Shown piece by piece: positions 47,265-59,159 of a stretch of 64,000 nucleotides of DNA. The stretch covers positions 62,001 through 126,000 of the forward strand of contig NW_027475140.1 of the NCBI RefSeq assembly GCF_051020985.1. Reading direction: 5' to 3'. The notes under the pieces were generated by a model. That model saw nothing but the letters and a program-made list of their open reading frames with translations, made no database searches and was not told the DNA's origin. This stretch comes from Nomia melanderi (lineage: Eukaryota > Arthropoda > Insecta > Hymenoptera > Halictidae). The position numbers were made by a program, and so were the translations under genes. Each line of letters starts with the position of its first letter. The stretch's first letter is position 1.

Positions 47265-49645
47265 CAGATATATATTGGATTTTTCCCTGACCCTGAGTGT
47301 CCGGCCCCATGAGACGGTTGTTGTCTCGGCCCCTGGTGGTCCGAGGTCGTTCCCGCTGCACAGATTCTTGCGCCAGGGCCTCCTGCAGATAATTCACCTT
47401 GGTTTATTACGCTATCGCTAATAGCACCCAAGATATCACCAGATATATATTGGATTTTTCCCTGACCCTGAGTGTCCGGCCCCATGAGACTGTGATTTCC
47501 TCGGCCCCTGGTGGTCCGAGGTCGTTCCCGCTGCACAGATTCATGCGCCAGGGCCTCCTACAGACAATGCACTTTGATTTATTTCGCTATCTGTAATAGG
47601 ACCCGAGATATCACCAGATATATATTGGATTTTCCCCAGACCCTGAGTGTCCGGCCGCATGAGACTGTAGTTTTCTCGGCCCCTGGTGGCCCGAGGTCGT
47701 TCCCGCTGCACAGAGTCATGCGCCAGGGCCTCCTACAGACAATGCACTTTGATTTATTGCGCTATCTGTAATAGCACCCGACATATCACCAGATATATAT
47801 AGCATTTTTCCCTGACCCAGAGTGTCCGGCCCCATGAGACGGTGGTTATCTCGGCCCCTGGTGGTCCGAGGTTGTTCCCGCTGCAGAGATTCATGCGCCA
47901 GGGCCTCCTACAGACAATGCACTTTGATTTATTGCTCTATCTGTAATAGCACCCGAGATATCACCAGATATATATTGGATTTTCCCCTGACCCTGAGTGT
48001 CCGGCCCCATGAGACTGTGGTTTTCTCGGCCCCTGGTGGTGCGAGGTCGTTCCCGTTGCACAGATTCATGCGCCAGGGCCTGCTGCAGATAATTCACTTT
48101 GGTTTATTGCCCTATCTCTAATAGCACCCGAGATATCACCAGATATATATTGGATTTTCCCCTGACCCTGAGTGTCCGGCCCCATGAGACTGTGGTTTTC
48201 TCGGCCCCTTGTGGTCCGAGGTCGTTCCCGCTGCCCAGATTCATGCGCCAGGGCCTCGTCCAGACAATCCACTTTGATTTATTGTGCTATCTGTAATAGC
48301 ACCCGACATATCACCAGATATATATTGCATTTTTCCCTGACCCTGAGTGTCCGGCCCCATGAGACGGTGGTTTTCTCGGCCCCTGGTGGTCCGAGGTCGT
48401 TCCCGCTGCACAGATGCATGGGCCAGGGCCTCCTGCAGATAATTCACTTTGATTTATTGTGCTATCTGTAATATAACCCGAGATATCACCAGATATATAT
48501 TGGATTTTTCCCTGACCCTGAGTGTCCGGCCCCATGAGACGGCTGTTGTCTCGGCCCCTGGTGGTCCGAGGTCGTTCCCGCTGCCCAGATTCATGCGCCA
48601 GGGCCTCCTGCAGATAATTCAATTTGGCTTATTGCGCTGTATCTAATAGCACCCGAGATATCACCAGATATATATTGGATTTTCCCCTGACCCTGAGTGA
48701 CCGGCCCCATGTGACTGTGGTTTTCTCGGCCCCTGGTGGTCCGAGGTCGTTCCCGCTGCACAGATTCATGCGCCAGGGCCTCCTGCAGATAATTCACTTT
48801 GATTTATTGCGCTATCTGTAATAGCACCCGAGATATCACCAGATATATATTGGATTTTCCCCTGACCCTGAGTGTCCGGCTCCATGAGACTGTGGTTTTC
48901 TCGGCCCCTGGTGGTCCGAGGTCGTTCCCGCTGCACAGATTCATGCGCCAGGGCCTCCTGCAGATAATTCACTTTGGTTTATTGCGCTATCTCTAATAGC
49001 ACCCGAGATATCACAAGATATATAGTGGATTTTCGCCAGACCCTGAGTGTCCGTCCCCATGAGACGGTGGTTTTCTCGGCCCCTGGTGGTCCGAGGTCGT
49101 TCCCGCTGCACAGATTCATGCGCCAGGGCCTCCTACAGACAGTGCACTTTGATTTATTGTACTATCTGTAATAGCACCCGAGATATCACCAGATATATAT
49201 TGGATTTTTCCCTAACCCTGAGTGTCCAGCCCCATGAGACGGTCGTTTTCTCGGCCCCTGGTGGTCCGAGGTCGTTCCCGCTGCCCAGATTCATGCGCCA
49301 GGGCCTCCTGCAGATAATTCAATTTGGTTTATTGCGCTATCTGTAATAGCACCCGAGATATCACCAGATATATATTGGATTTTCCCCTGACCCAGAGTGT
49401 CCGGCCCCATGAGACTGTGGTATTCTCGGCCCCTGGTGGTCCGAGGTCGTTGCCGCTGCACAGGTTCATGCGCCAGGGCCTCCTACAGACAATGCTCTTT
49501 GATTTATTGCGCTATCTGTAATAGCACCCGAGATATCACCAGATATATATTGGATATTACCCTCACCCTGAGTGTCCAGCCCCATGAGACGGTGGTTTTC
49601 TCGGCCCCTGGTGGACCGAGGTCGTTCCCGCTGCACAGATTCATT
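47265..49645 (+). repeat. 14-monomer higher-order repeat, copy 2 (2.38 kb)
   Basis: Tandem copy of 44815-47264. Line-by-line reading at +2450 bp showed only three substitutions in about 2380 bp: TGTGATTTCC near 47495, GGTGGCCCG near 47690 and GGTTATCTCGG near 47848. That is about 99.9% identity and the most recent large duplication I see here. The match stops at about 49645, where this copy reads ATTCATTCGCAAGGG instead of ATTCATGCGCCAGGG. Confidence 0.91.
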
Positions 49646-50710
49646 CGCAAGGGCCTCCTGCAGACAATGCACTTTGATTTATTGCGCTATCTGTAATAGC
49701 ACCCGAGATATCACCAGATATATATTGGATTTTCCCCTGACCCAGAGTGTCCGGCCCCATGAGACTGTGGTATTCTCGGCCCCTGGTGGTCCGAGGTCGT
49801 TGCCGCTGCACAGGTTCATGCGCCAGGGCCTCCTACAGACAATGCTCTTTGATTTATTGCGCTATCTGTAATAGCACCCGAGATATCATCAGATATATAT
49901 TGGATATTACCCTCACCCTGAGTGTCCAGCCCCATGAGACGGTGGTTTTCTCGGCCCCTGGTGGACCGAGGTCGTTCCCGCTGCACAGATTCATGCGCCA
50001 GGGCCTCCTCCAGACAATGATCTTTGATTTATTGTGCTATCTGTAATAGCTCCCGACATATCACCAGATATATAATGGATTTTCCCCAGACCCTGAGTGT
50101 CCGGCCCCATGAGACTTTAGTTTTCTCGGCCCCTGGTGGTCCGAGGTCGTTCCCGCTGCACAGATGCATGCGCCAGGGCCTCTTGCAGATAATACACATT
50201 GGTTTATTGCGCTGTATCTAATAGCACCCGAGATATCACCTGATATATATATTGGATTTTCCCCTGACCCTGAGTGTCCGGCCCCACTAGACTGTGGTTT
50301 TCTCGGCCCCTGGTGGTCCGAGGTCGTTCCCGCTGCCCAGATTCATGCGCCAGGGCCTCCTGCAGATAATTCAATTTGGTTTATTGCGGTGTATCTAATA
50401 GCACCCGAGATATCACCAGATATATATTGGATTTTCCCCTGACCCTGAGTGACCGGCCCCATGTGACTGTGGTTTTCTCGGCCCCTGGTGATCCGAGGTC
50501 GTTCCCGCTGCACAGATTCATGCGCCAGGGCCTCCTGCAGATAATTCACTTTGATTTATTGCGCTATCTGTAATAGCACCCGAGATATCACCAGATATAT
50601 ATTGGATTTTCCCCTGACCCTGAGTGTCCGGCTCCATGAGACTGTGGTTTTCTCGGCCCCTGGTGGTCCGAGGTCGTTCCCGCTGCACAGATTCATGCGC
50701 CAGGGCCTCC
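49642..50710 (+). repeat. ~6-monomer block, copy 1
   Basis: Matches 53494-54562 at +3852 bp (22 monomers plus 2). It begins with CATTCGCAAGGGCC and then repeats the two units of about 49381-49640 (350-bp tandem step). It goes on to CTCCCGACATATC/ATAATGG, a TA-expanded unit, a GTGACCGG/CATGTGAC unit and a CCGGCTCC unit. Confidence 0.86.
50242..50255 (+). repeat. TA-expanded (177-bp) monomer
   Basis: +2 bp TA, preceded by CACCT. It is in a CCCCACTAGAC unit after the CTCCCGACATATC unit. Confidence 0.92.
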
Positions 50711-51645
50711 TACAGACAATGCACTTTGATTTATTGCGCTATCTGTAATAGCACCCGAGATATCACCAGATATATATTGGATTTTCCCCTGACCCTGAGT
50801 GTCCGGCCCCATGAGACTGTGGTTGTCTCGGCCCCTGGAGGTCCGAGGACGTTCCCGCTGCACAGATTCATGCGCCAGCGCCTCCTGCAGATAATTCACT
50901 TTGGTTTATTGCGCTATCTCTAATAGCACCCGAGATATCACCAGATATATACTGGATTTTTCACTGACCCTGAGTGTCCGGCCCCATGAGACGGTAGTTT
51001 TATCGGCCCCTGGTGGTCCGAGGTCGTTCCCGCTGCACAGGTTCATGCGTCAGGGCCTCCTGCAGACAATGCACTTTGATTTATCGAGCTATCTCTAATG
51101 GCACCCGATATATCACCAGATATATAATGGATTTTTCCCTGACCCTGAGTGTCCGGCCACATAAGACTGTGGTTTTCTGGGCCCCTGGTGGCCCGAGGTC
51201 GTTCCCGCTGCACAGATTCATGCGCCAGGGCCTCCTACAGACATTGCACTTTGATTTATTGCGCTATCTCTAATAGCACCCGAGATATCACCAGATATAT
51301 ACTGGATTTTCCCCTGACCCTGAGTGTCCGGCCCCATGAGACTGTGGTTCTCTCGGCCCCTTGTGGTCAGAGGTCGTTCCCGCTGCACAGATTCATGCGC
51401 CAGGGCCTCCTACAGACAATGCACTTTGATTTATTGCGCTATCTGTAATAGCACCCGAGATATCACCAGATATATATTGGATTTTTCGCTGACCCTGAGT
51501 GTCCGGCCCCATGAGACGGTCGTTTTCTCGGCCCCTGGTTTTCCGAGGTCGTTCCCGCTGCACAGATTCATGCGCCAGGGCCTCCTGCAGATAATTCACT
51601 TTGGTTTATTGCGCTATCTCTATTAGCACCCGAGATATCACCAGA
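50711..51645 (+). repeat. ~5-monomer block, copy 1
   Basis: With a short lead-in from about 50670, this matches 55397-56372 at +4727 bp (27 monomers plus 2). It has GGTTGTCTCGG/GAGGACG, GGTAGTTTTATCGG, CGGCCACAT, TTCTGGGCCCC, and a unit ending TCTATTAGCACCC, a rare change of TAATAG to TATTAG that occurs only at about 51620 and 56347. Confidence 0.85.
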
Positions 51646-53493
51646 TATATATTGGATTTTTCCTCGACCCTGAGTGTCCGGCCCCATGAGACGGTGGTTT
51701 TCTCGGCCACTTGTGGTCAGAGGTCGCTCCCGCTGCACAGATTCATGCGCCAGGGCCTCCTACAGACAATGCAGTTTGGTTTATTGCGCTATCTCTAATA
51801 GCACCCGAGATATCACCAGATATATAGTGGATTTTCGCCAGACCCTGAGTGTCCGTCCCCATGAGACGGTGGTTTTCTCGGCCCCTGGTGGTCCGAGGTC
51901 GTTCCCGCTGCACAGATTCATGCGCCAGGGCCTCCTACAGACAGTGCACTTTGATTTATTGTACTATCTGTAATAGCACCCGAGATATCACCAGATATAT
52001 ATTGGATTTTTCCCTAACCCTGAGTGTCCAGCCCCATGAGTCTGTGGCTTTCTCGGCCCCTGGTTGTCCGAGGTCGTTCCCGCTGCACAGATGCATGCGC
52101 CAGGGCCTACTGCAGATAATTCACTTTGGTTTATTGCGCTATCTATAATAGCACCCGAAATATCACCAGATATATGCTGGATTTTCACATGACCTTGGGT
52201 GACGGATTCCGAATATCTGTAATTTTCTCGGCCCCTGGTGGTTCGAGGTCGTTCCCGCTGCACAGATTCATGCGCCAGGGCCTCCTACAGACAATGCACT
52301 TTGGTTTGTTACGCTATCTCTAATAGCACCCGAGATATCAGCAGATACATATTCGATTTTCCCCAGACCCTGAGTGCCCGTCCCCATGAGACGGTGATTT
52401 TCTCGGCCCCTGGTGGTCCGAGGTCGTTCCCGCTGCACAGATGCATGCGCCAGGGCCTCCTGCAGATAATTCACTTTGATTTATCGCGCTATCTCTAATA
52501 GCACCCGAGATATCACCAGATATATATTGGATTTTTCCTCGACCCTGAGTGTCCGGCCCCATGTGTCGGTGGTTTTCTCGGCCCCTGGTGATCCGAGGTC
52601 GTTCCCGCTGAACAGATTCATTCGCAAGGGCCTCCTGCAGACAATGCACTTTGATTTATTGCGCTATCTGTAATAGCACCCGAGATATCACCAGATATAT
52701 ATTGGATTTTCCCCTGACCCTGAGTGTCCGGCTCCATGAGACTGTGGTTTTCTCGGCCCCTGGTGGTCCGAGGTCGTTCCCGCTGCACAGATTCATGCGC
52801 CAGGGCCTCCTGCAGATAATTCACTTTGGTTTATTGCGCTATCTCTAATAGCACCCGAGATATCACAAGATATATAGTGGATTTTCGCCAGACCCTGAGT
52901 GTCCGTCCCCATGAGACGGTGGTTTTCTCGGCCCCTGGTGGTCCGAGGTCGTTCCCGCTGCACAGATTCATGCGCCAGGGCCTCCTACAGACAGTGCACT
53001 TTGATTTATTGTACTATCTGTAATAGCACCCGAGATATCACCAGATATATATTGGATTTTTCCCTAACCCTGAGTGTCCAGCCCCATGAGACGGTCATTT
53101 TCTCGGCCCCTGGTGGTCCGAGGTCGTTCCCGCTGCCCAGATTCATGCGCCAGGGCCTCCTGCAGATAATTCAATTTGGTTTATTGCGCTGTATCTAATA
53201 GCACCCGAGATATCACCAGATATATATTGGATTTTCCCCTGACCCTGAGTGACCGACCCCATGTGACTGTGGTTTTCTCGGCCCCTGGTGGTCCGAGGTC
53301 GTTCCCGCTGCACAGATTCATGCGCCAGGGCCTCCTACAGACAATGCACTTTGATTTATTGCGCTATCTGTAATAGCACCCGAGATATCACCAGATATAT
53401 ATTGGATTTTTCCTCCACCCTGAGTGTCCGGCCCCATGTGTCGGTGGTTTTCTCGGCCCCTGGTGATCCGAGGTCGTTCCCGCTGAACAGATT
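51646..53493 (+). repeat. Mosaic satellite stretch with a divergent-cassette unit
   Basis: This joins the TCCTCGACCC subgroup, the GTGGATTTTCGCC pair (about 51820-52130), the cassette monomer at 52176, the GCAGATACATATTCG unit and a partial return of the 14-mer series. About 52830-53170 matches about 46528-46870, except GACGGTCATTTTC for GACGGTCGTTTTC. Confidence 0.8.
52176..52224 (+). repeat. Divergent-cassette monomer, type 2 (5 of 6), recombinant tail
   Basis: The cassette and GGTGGTTCGAGG are present, but the tail is the ordinary TTCCCGCTG...ATTCATGCGCCAGGG. The crossover therefore fell between GGTTCGAGG and the GACTCATTCG tail. Confidence 0.9.
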
Positions 53494-54562
53494 CATTCGC
53501 AAGGGCCTCCTGCAGACAATGCACTTTGATTTATTGCGCTATCTGTAATAGCACCCGAGATATCACCAGATATATATTGGATTTTCCCCTGACCCAGAGT
53601 GTCCGGCCCCATGAGACTGTGGTATTCTCGGCCCCTGGTGGTCCGAAGTCGTTGCCGCTGCACAGGTTCATGCGCCAGGGCCTCCTACAGACAATGCTCT
53701 TTGATTTATTGCGCTATCTGTAATAGCACCCGAGATATCACCAGATATATATTGGATATTACCCTCACCCTGAGTGTCCAGCCCCATGAGACGGTGGTTT
53801 TCTCGGCCCCTGGTGGACCGAGGTCGTTCCCGCTGCACAGATTCATGCGCCAGGGCCTCCTCCAGACAATGAACTTTGATTTATTGTGCTATCTGTAATA
53901 GCTCCCGACATATCACCAGATATATAATGGATTTTCCCCAGACCCTGAGTGTCCGGCCCCATGAGACTTTAATTTTCTCGGCCCCTGGTGGTCCGAGGTC
54001 GTTCCCGCTGCACAGATGCATGCGCCAGGGCCTCTTGCAGATAATACACATTGGTTTATTGCGCTGTATCTAATAGCACCCGAGATATCACCTGATATAT
54101 ATATTGGATTTTCCCCTGACCCTGAGTGTCCGGCCCCACTAGACTGTGGTTTTCTCGGCCCCTGGTGGTCCGAGGTCGTTCCCGCTGCCCAGATTCATGC
54201 GCCAGGGCCTCCTGCAGATAATTCAATTTGGTTTATTGCGCTGTATCTAATAGCACCCGAGATATCACCAGATATATATTGGATTTTCCCCTGACCCTGA
54301 GTGACCGGCCCCATGTGACTGTGGTTTTCTCGGCCCCTGGTGATCCGAAGTCGTTCCCGCTGCACAGATTCATGCGCCAGGGCCTCCTGCAGATAATTCA
54401 CTTTGATTTATTGCGCTATCTGTAATAGCACCCGAGATATCACCAGATATATATTGGATTTTCCCCTGACCCTGAGTGTCCGGCTCTATGAGACTGTGGT
54501 TTTCTCGGCCCCTGGTGGTCCGAGGTCGTTCCCGCTGCACAGATTCATGCGCCAGGGCCTCC
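53494..54562 (+). repeat. ~6-monomer block, copy 2
   Basis: Matches 49642-50710 at +3852 bp with scattered changes: GGTCCGAAGTCG near 53642, GACTTTAATTTTC near 53965 and GGCTCTATGAG near 54484. It includes the TA-expanded unit at 54094. After 54562 it continues with the CGGCGCC and ATATAACCC units of the 5-mer domain. Confidence 0.86.
54094..54107 (+). repeat. TA-expanded (177-bp) monomer
   Basis: Block copy of the 50242 unit at +3852 bp. Confidence 0.92.
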
Positions 54563-55396
54563 TGCAGATAATTCACTTTGATTTATTGCGCTATCTGTAA
54601 TAGCACCCGAGATATCACCAGATATATATTGGATTTTCCCCTGACCCTGAGTGTCCGGCGCCATGAGACGGTGGTTTTCTCGGCCCCTGGTGGTCCGAGG
54701 TCGGTCCCTCTGCACAGATTCATGCGCCAGGGCCTCCTACAGACAATGCACTTTGATTTATTGTGCTATCTGTAATATAACCCGAGATATCACCAGATAT
54801 ATATTGGATTTTTCCCTGACCCTGAGTGTCCGGCCCCATGAGACGGTTGTTGTCTCGGCCCCTGGTGGTCCGAGGTCGTTCCCGCTGCACAGATTCTTGC
54901 GCCAGGGCCTCCTGCAGATAATTCACCTTGGTTTATTACGCTATCGCTAATAGCACCCAAGATATCACCAGATATATATTGGATTTTTCCCTGACCCTGA
55001 GTGTCCGGCCCCATGAGACTGTAGTTTTCTCGGCCCCTGGTGGTCCGAGGTCGTTCCCGCTGCACAGATTCATGCGCCAGGGCCTCCTACAGACAATGCA
55101 CTTTGGTTTATTACGCTATCTCTAATAGCACCCGAGATATCACCAGATATATATTGGATTTTCCCCAGACCCTGAGTGCCCGGCCCCTTGAGACGGTGGT
55201 TTTCTCGGCCTCTTGTGGTCAGAGGTCGTTCCCGCTGCACAGATTCATGCGCCAGGGCCTCCTACAGACAATGCACTTTGATTTATTGCGCTATCTGTAA
55301 TAGCACCCGAGATATCACCAGATATATATTGGATTTTACCCTGACCATGAGTGTCCGGCCCCATGAGACTGTGGTTTTTTCGGCCCCTGATGGTCC
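54563..55396 (+). repeat. Satellite monomers joining the 5-mer-domain series to the 33.5-kb series
   Basis: The units are CGGCGCC with TCGGTCCCTCTGC, GGTTGTTGTC with TTCTTGCGCC, AATAGCACCCAAG, a GTGCCCGG unit with GGCCTCTTGTGGTCAG, and TGACCATGAGTG. The first three match 44.67-44.97 kb. The last two match 33.5-33.7 kb. Confidence 0.78.
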
Positions 55397-56372
55397 GAGG
55401 TCGTTCCCGCTGCACAGATTCATGCGCCAGGGCCTCCTACAGACAATGCACTTTGATTTATTGCGCTATCTGTAATAGCACCCGAGATATCACCAGATAT
55501 ATATTGGATTTTCCCCTGACCCTGAGTGTCCGGCCCCATGAGACTGTGGTTGTCTCGGCCCCTGGAGGTCCGAGGACGTTCCCGCTGCACAGATTCATGC
55601 GCCAGCGCCTCCTGCAGATAATTCACTTTGGTTTATTGCGCTATCTCTAATAGCACCCGAGATATCACCAGATATATACTGGATTTTTCACTGACCCTGA
55701 GTGTCCGGCCCCATGAGACGGTAGTTTTATCGGCCCCTGGTGGTCCGAGGTCGTTCCCGCTGCACAGGTTCATGCGTCAGGGCCTCCTGCAGACAATGCA
55801 CTTTGATTTATCGAGCTATCTCTAATGGCACCCGATATATCACCAGATATATAATGGATTTTTCCCTGACCCTGAGTGTCCGGCCACATGAGACTGTGGT
55901 TTTCTGGGCCCCTGGTGGCCCGAGGTCGTTCCCGCTGCACAGATTCATGCGCCAGGGCCTCCTACAGACATTGCACTTTGATTTATTGCGCTATCTCTAA
56001 TAGCACCCGAGATATCACCAGATATATACTGGATTTTCCCCTGACCCTGAGTGTCCGGCCCCATGAGACTGTGGTTTTCTCGGCCGCTGGTGGTCCGAGG
56101 TCGTTCCCGCTGCACAGATTCATGCGCCAGGGCCTCCTACAGACAATGCACTTTGATTTATTGCGCTATCTGTAATAGCACCCGAGATATCACCAGATAT
56201 ATATTGGATTTTTCACTGACCCTGAGTGTCCGGCCCCATGAGACGGTCGTTTTCTCGGCCCCTGGTGGTCCGAGGTCGTTCCCGCTGCACAGATTCATGC
56301 GCCAGGGCCTCCTGCAGATAATTCACTTTGGTTTATTGCGCTATCTCTATTAGCACCCGAGATATCACCAGA
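55397..56372 (+). repeat. ~5-monomer block, copy 2
   Basis: Matches about 50670-51645 at +4727 bp. One unit differs in its middle, reading GGCCGCTGGTGGTCCGAGG near 56082 where the earlier copy has GGCCCCTTGTGGTCAGAGG. That replacement of several adjacent sites looks like short-tract conversion. Confidence 0.84.
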
Positions 56373-57532
56373 TATATAGTGGATTTTCGCCAGACCCTGA
56401 GTGTCCGTCCCCATGAGACGGTGGTTTTCTCGGCCCCTGGTGGTCCGAGGTCGTTCCCGCTGCACAGATTCATGCGCCAGGGCCTCTTACAGACAATGCA
56501 CTTTGATTTATTGCGCTATCTGTAATAGCACCCGAGATATCACCAGATATATATTGGATTTTTCCCTAACCCTGAGTGTCCAGCCCCATGAGTCTGTGGC
56601 TTTCTCGGCCCCTGGTTGTCCGAGGTCGTTCCCGCTGCACAGATGCATGCGCCAGGGCCTACTGCAGATAATTCACTTTGGTTTATTGAGCTATCTATAA
56701 TAGCACCCGAAATATCACCAGATATATGCTGGATTTTCACATGACCTTGGGTGACGGATTCCGAATATCTGTAATTTTCTCGGCCCCTGGTGGTTCGAGG
56801 TCGTTCCTGCTGCACAGACTCATTCGCCAGTGCCTCCTACAGACAATGCACTTTGATTTATCGCGCTATCTGTAATAGCACCCGAGATATCACCAGATAT
56901 ATATTGGATTTTTCCTCGACCCTGAGTGTCCGGCCCCATGAGACGGTGGTTTTCTCGGCTTCTTGTGGTCAGAGGTCGTTCCCGCTGCACAGATTCATGC
57001 GCCAGGGCCTCCTACAGACAATGCACTTTGGTTTGTTACGCTATCTCTAATAGCACCCGAGATATCAGCAGATACATATTGGATTTTCCCCAGACCCTGA
57101 GTGCCCGTCCCCATGAGACGGTGATTTTCTCGGCCCCTGGTGGTCCGAGGTCGTTCCCGCTGCACAGATGCATGCGCCAGGGCCTCCTGCAGACAATGCA
57201 CTTTGATTTATTGCGCTATCTGTAATAGCACCCGAGATATCACCAGATATATATTGGATTTTCCCCTGACCCAGAGTGTCCGGCCCCATGAGACTGTGGT
57301 TTTCTCGGCCCCTGGTGGTCCGAGGTCGTTGCCGCTGCACAGGTTCATGCGCCAGGGCCTCCTACAGACAATGCACTTTGATTTATTGCGCTATCTGTAA
57401 TAGCACCCGAGATATCACCAGATATATATTGGATATTACCCTCACCCTGAGTGTCCAGCCCCATGAGACGGTGGTTTTCTCGGCCCCTGGTGGACCGAGG
57501 TCGTTCCCGCTGCACAGATTCATGCGCCAGGG
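56373..57532 (+). repeat. Copy of the 51.8-52.5 kb segment, one monomer shorter
   Basis: About 56370-56790 matches 51818-52238 at +4552 bp (26 monomers plus 2), against +4727 just upstream, so one monomer has been lost relative to the earlier copy. The cassette unit is at 56728. From about 57220 the CCCAGAGTG/GTTGCCGCTG and CTCACCCTGAG units follow. Confidence 0.81.
56728..56776 (+). repeat. Divergent-cassette monomer, type 2 (6 of 6)
   Basis: Copy of the 52176 cassette at +4552 bp, but with the full type 2 tail (TTCCTGCTG, GACTCATTCGCCAGTGCC). The preceding unit carries TTATTGAGCTATC. Confidence 0.9.
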
Positions 57533-57884
57533 CCTCCTCCAGACAATGAACTTTGATTTATTGCGCTATCTGTAATAGCTCCCGACATATCACCAGATAT
57601 ATAATGGATTTTCCCCAGACCCTGAGTGTCCGGCCCAATGAGACTTTAGTTTTCTCGGCCCCTGGTGTTCCGAGGTCGTTCCCGCTGCACAGATGCATGC
57701 GCCAGGGCCTCTTGCAGATAATACACTTTGGTGTATTGCGCTGTATCTAATAGCACCCGAGATATCACCTGATATATATATTGGATTTTCCCCTGACCCT
57801 GAGTGTCCGGCCCCACTAGACTGTGGTTTTCTCGGCCCCTGGTGGTCCGAGGTCGTTCCCGCTGCCCAGATTCATGCGCCAGGG
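57533..57884 (+). repeat. Dimer higher-order repeat, copy 1 (352 bp)
   Basis: A 175-bp unit (CTCCCGACATATC, ATAATGG, GACTTTAG) plus a 177-bp TA-expanded unit (CCCCACTAGAC). Private changes are GGCCCAATGAG, GGTGTTCCG and GGTGTATTG. It is repeated directly downstream. Confidence 0.88.
57771..57784 (+). repeat. TA-expanded (177-bp) monomer
   Basis: Second half of the 352-bp dimer, copy 1. Confidence 0.92.
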
Positions 57885-58236
57885 CCTCCTCCAGACAATG
57901 AACTTTGATTTATTGTGCTATCTGTAATAGCTCCCGACATATCACCAGATATATAATGGATTTTCCCCAGACCCTGAGTGTCCGGCCCCATGAGACTTTA
58001 GTTTTCTCGGCCCCTGGTGGTCCGAGGTCGTTCCCGCTGCACAGATGCATGCGCCAGGGCCTCTTGCAGATAATACACTTTGGTTTATTGCGCTGTATCT
58101 AATAGCACCCGAGATATCACCTGATATATATATTGGATTTTCCCCTGACCCTGAGTGTCCGGCCCCACTAGACTGTGGTTTTCTCGGCCCCTGGTGGTCC
58201 GAGGTCGATCCCGCTGCCCAGATTCATGCGCCAGGG
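57885..58236 (+). repeat. Dimer higher-order repeat, copy 2 (352 bp)
   Basis: Tandem copy of 57533-57884 at +352 bp, with four or five substitutions, including GTCGATCCC near 58205. The same dimer type stands alone at about 50.05-50.4 and 53.9-54.25 kb, so the tandem is a local doubling. Confidence 0.88.
58123..58136 (+). repeat. TA-expanded (177-bp) monomer
   Basis: Second half of the 352-bp dimer, copy 2, at +352 bp. Confidence 0.92.
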
Positions 58237-59159
58237 CCTCCTGCAGATAATTCAATTTGGTTTATTGCGCTGTATCTAATAGCACCCGAGATATCACCAG
58301 ATATATATTGGATTTTCCCCTGACCCTGAGTGTCCGGCTCCATGAGACTGTGGTTTTCTCGGCCCCTGGTGGTCCGAGGTCGTTCCCGCTGCACAGATTC
58401 ATGCGCCAGGGCCTCCTGCAGATAATTCGCTTTGATTTATTGCGCTATCTGTAATAGCACCCGAGATATCACCAGATATATATTGGATTTTCCCCTGACC
58501 CTGAGTGTCCGGCGCCATGAGACGGTGGTTTTCTCGGCCCCTGGTGGTCCGAGGTCGTTCCCTCTGCGCAGATTCATGCGCCAGGGCCTCCTACAGACAA
58601 TGCACTTTGATTTATTGTGCTATCTGTAATATAACCCGAGATATCACCAGATATATATTGGATTTTTCCCTGACCCTGAGTGTCCGGCCCCATGAGACGG
58701 TTGTTGTCTCGGCCCCTGGTGGTCCGAAATCGTTCCCTCTGCACAGATTCATGCGCCAGGGCCTCCTACAGACAATGCACTTTGATTTATTGTGCTATCT
58801 GTAATATAACCCGAGATATCACCAGATATATATTGGATTTTTCCCTGACCCTGAGTGTCCGGCCCCATGAGACGGTTGTTGTCTCGGCCCCTGGTGGTCC
58901 GAGGTCGTTCCCGTTGCACAGATTCATGCGCCAGGGCCTCCTGCAGATAATTCACTTTGGTTTATTGCGCTATATCTAATAGCACCCAAGATATCACCAG
59001 ATATATATTGGATTTTTCCCTGACCCTGAGTGTCCGGCCCCATGAGACTGTGGTTTCCTCGGCCCCTGGTGGTCCGAGGTCGTTCCCGCTGCACAGATTC
59101 ATGCGCCAGGGCCTCCTACAGACAATGCACTTTGATTTATTTCGCTATCTGTAATAGGA
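58237..59159 (+). repeat. Satellite monomers of the 5-mer-domain type
   Basis: The units are CCGGCTCC, CGGCGCC with TCTGCGCAG, CGAAATCG, GGTTGTTGTC with CCGTTGCAC, and TGTGGTTTCC. The order matches 27.1-27.7 kb and 41.17-41.65 kb. Confidence 0.8.
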
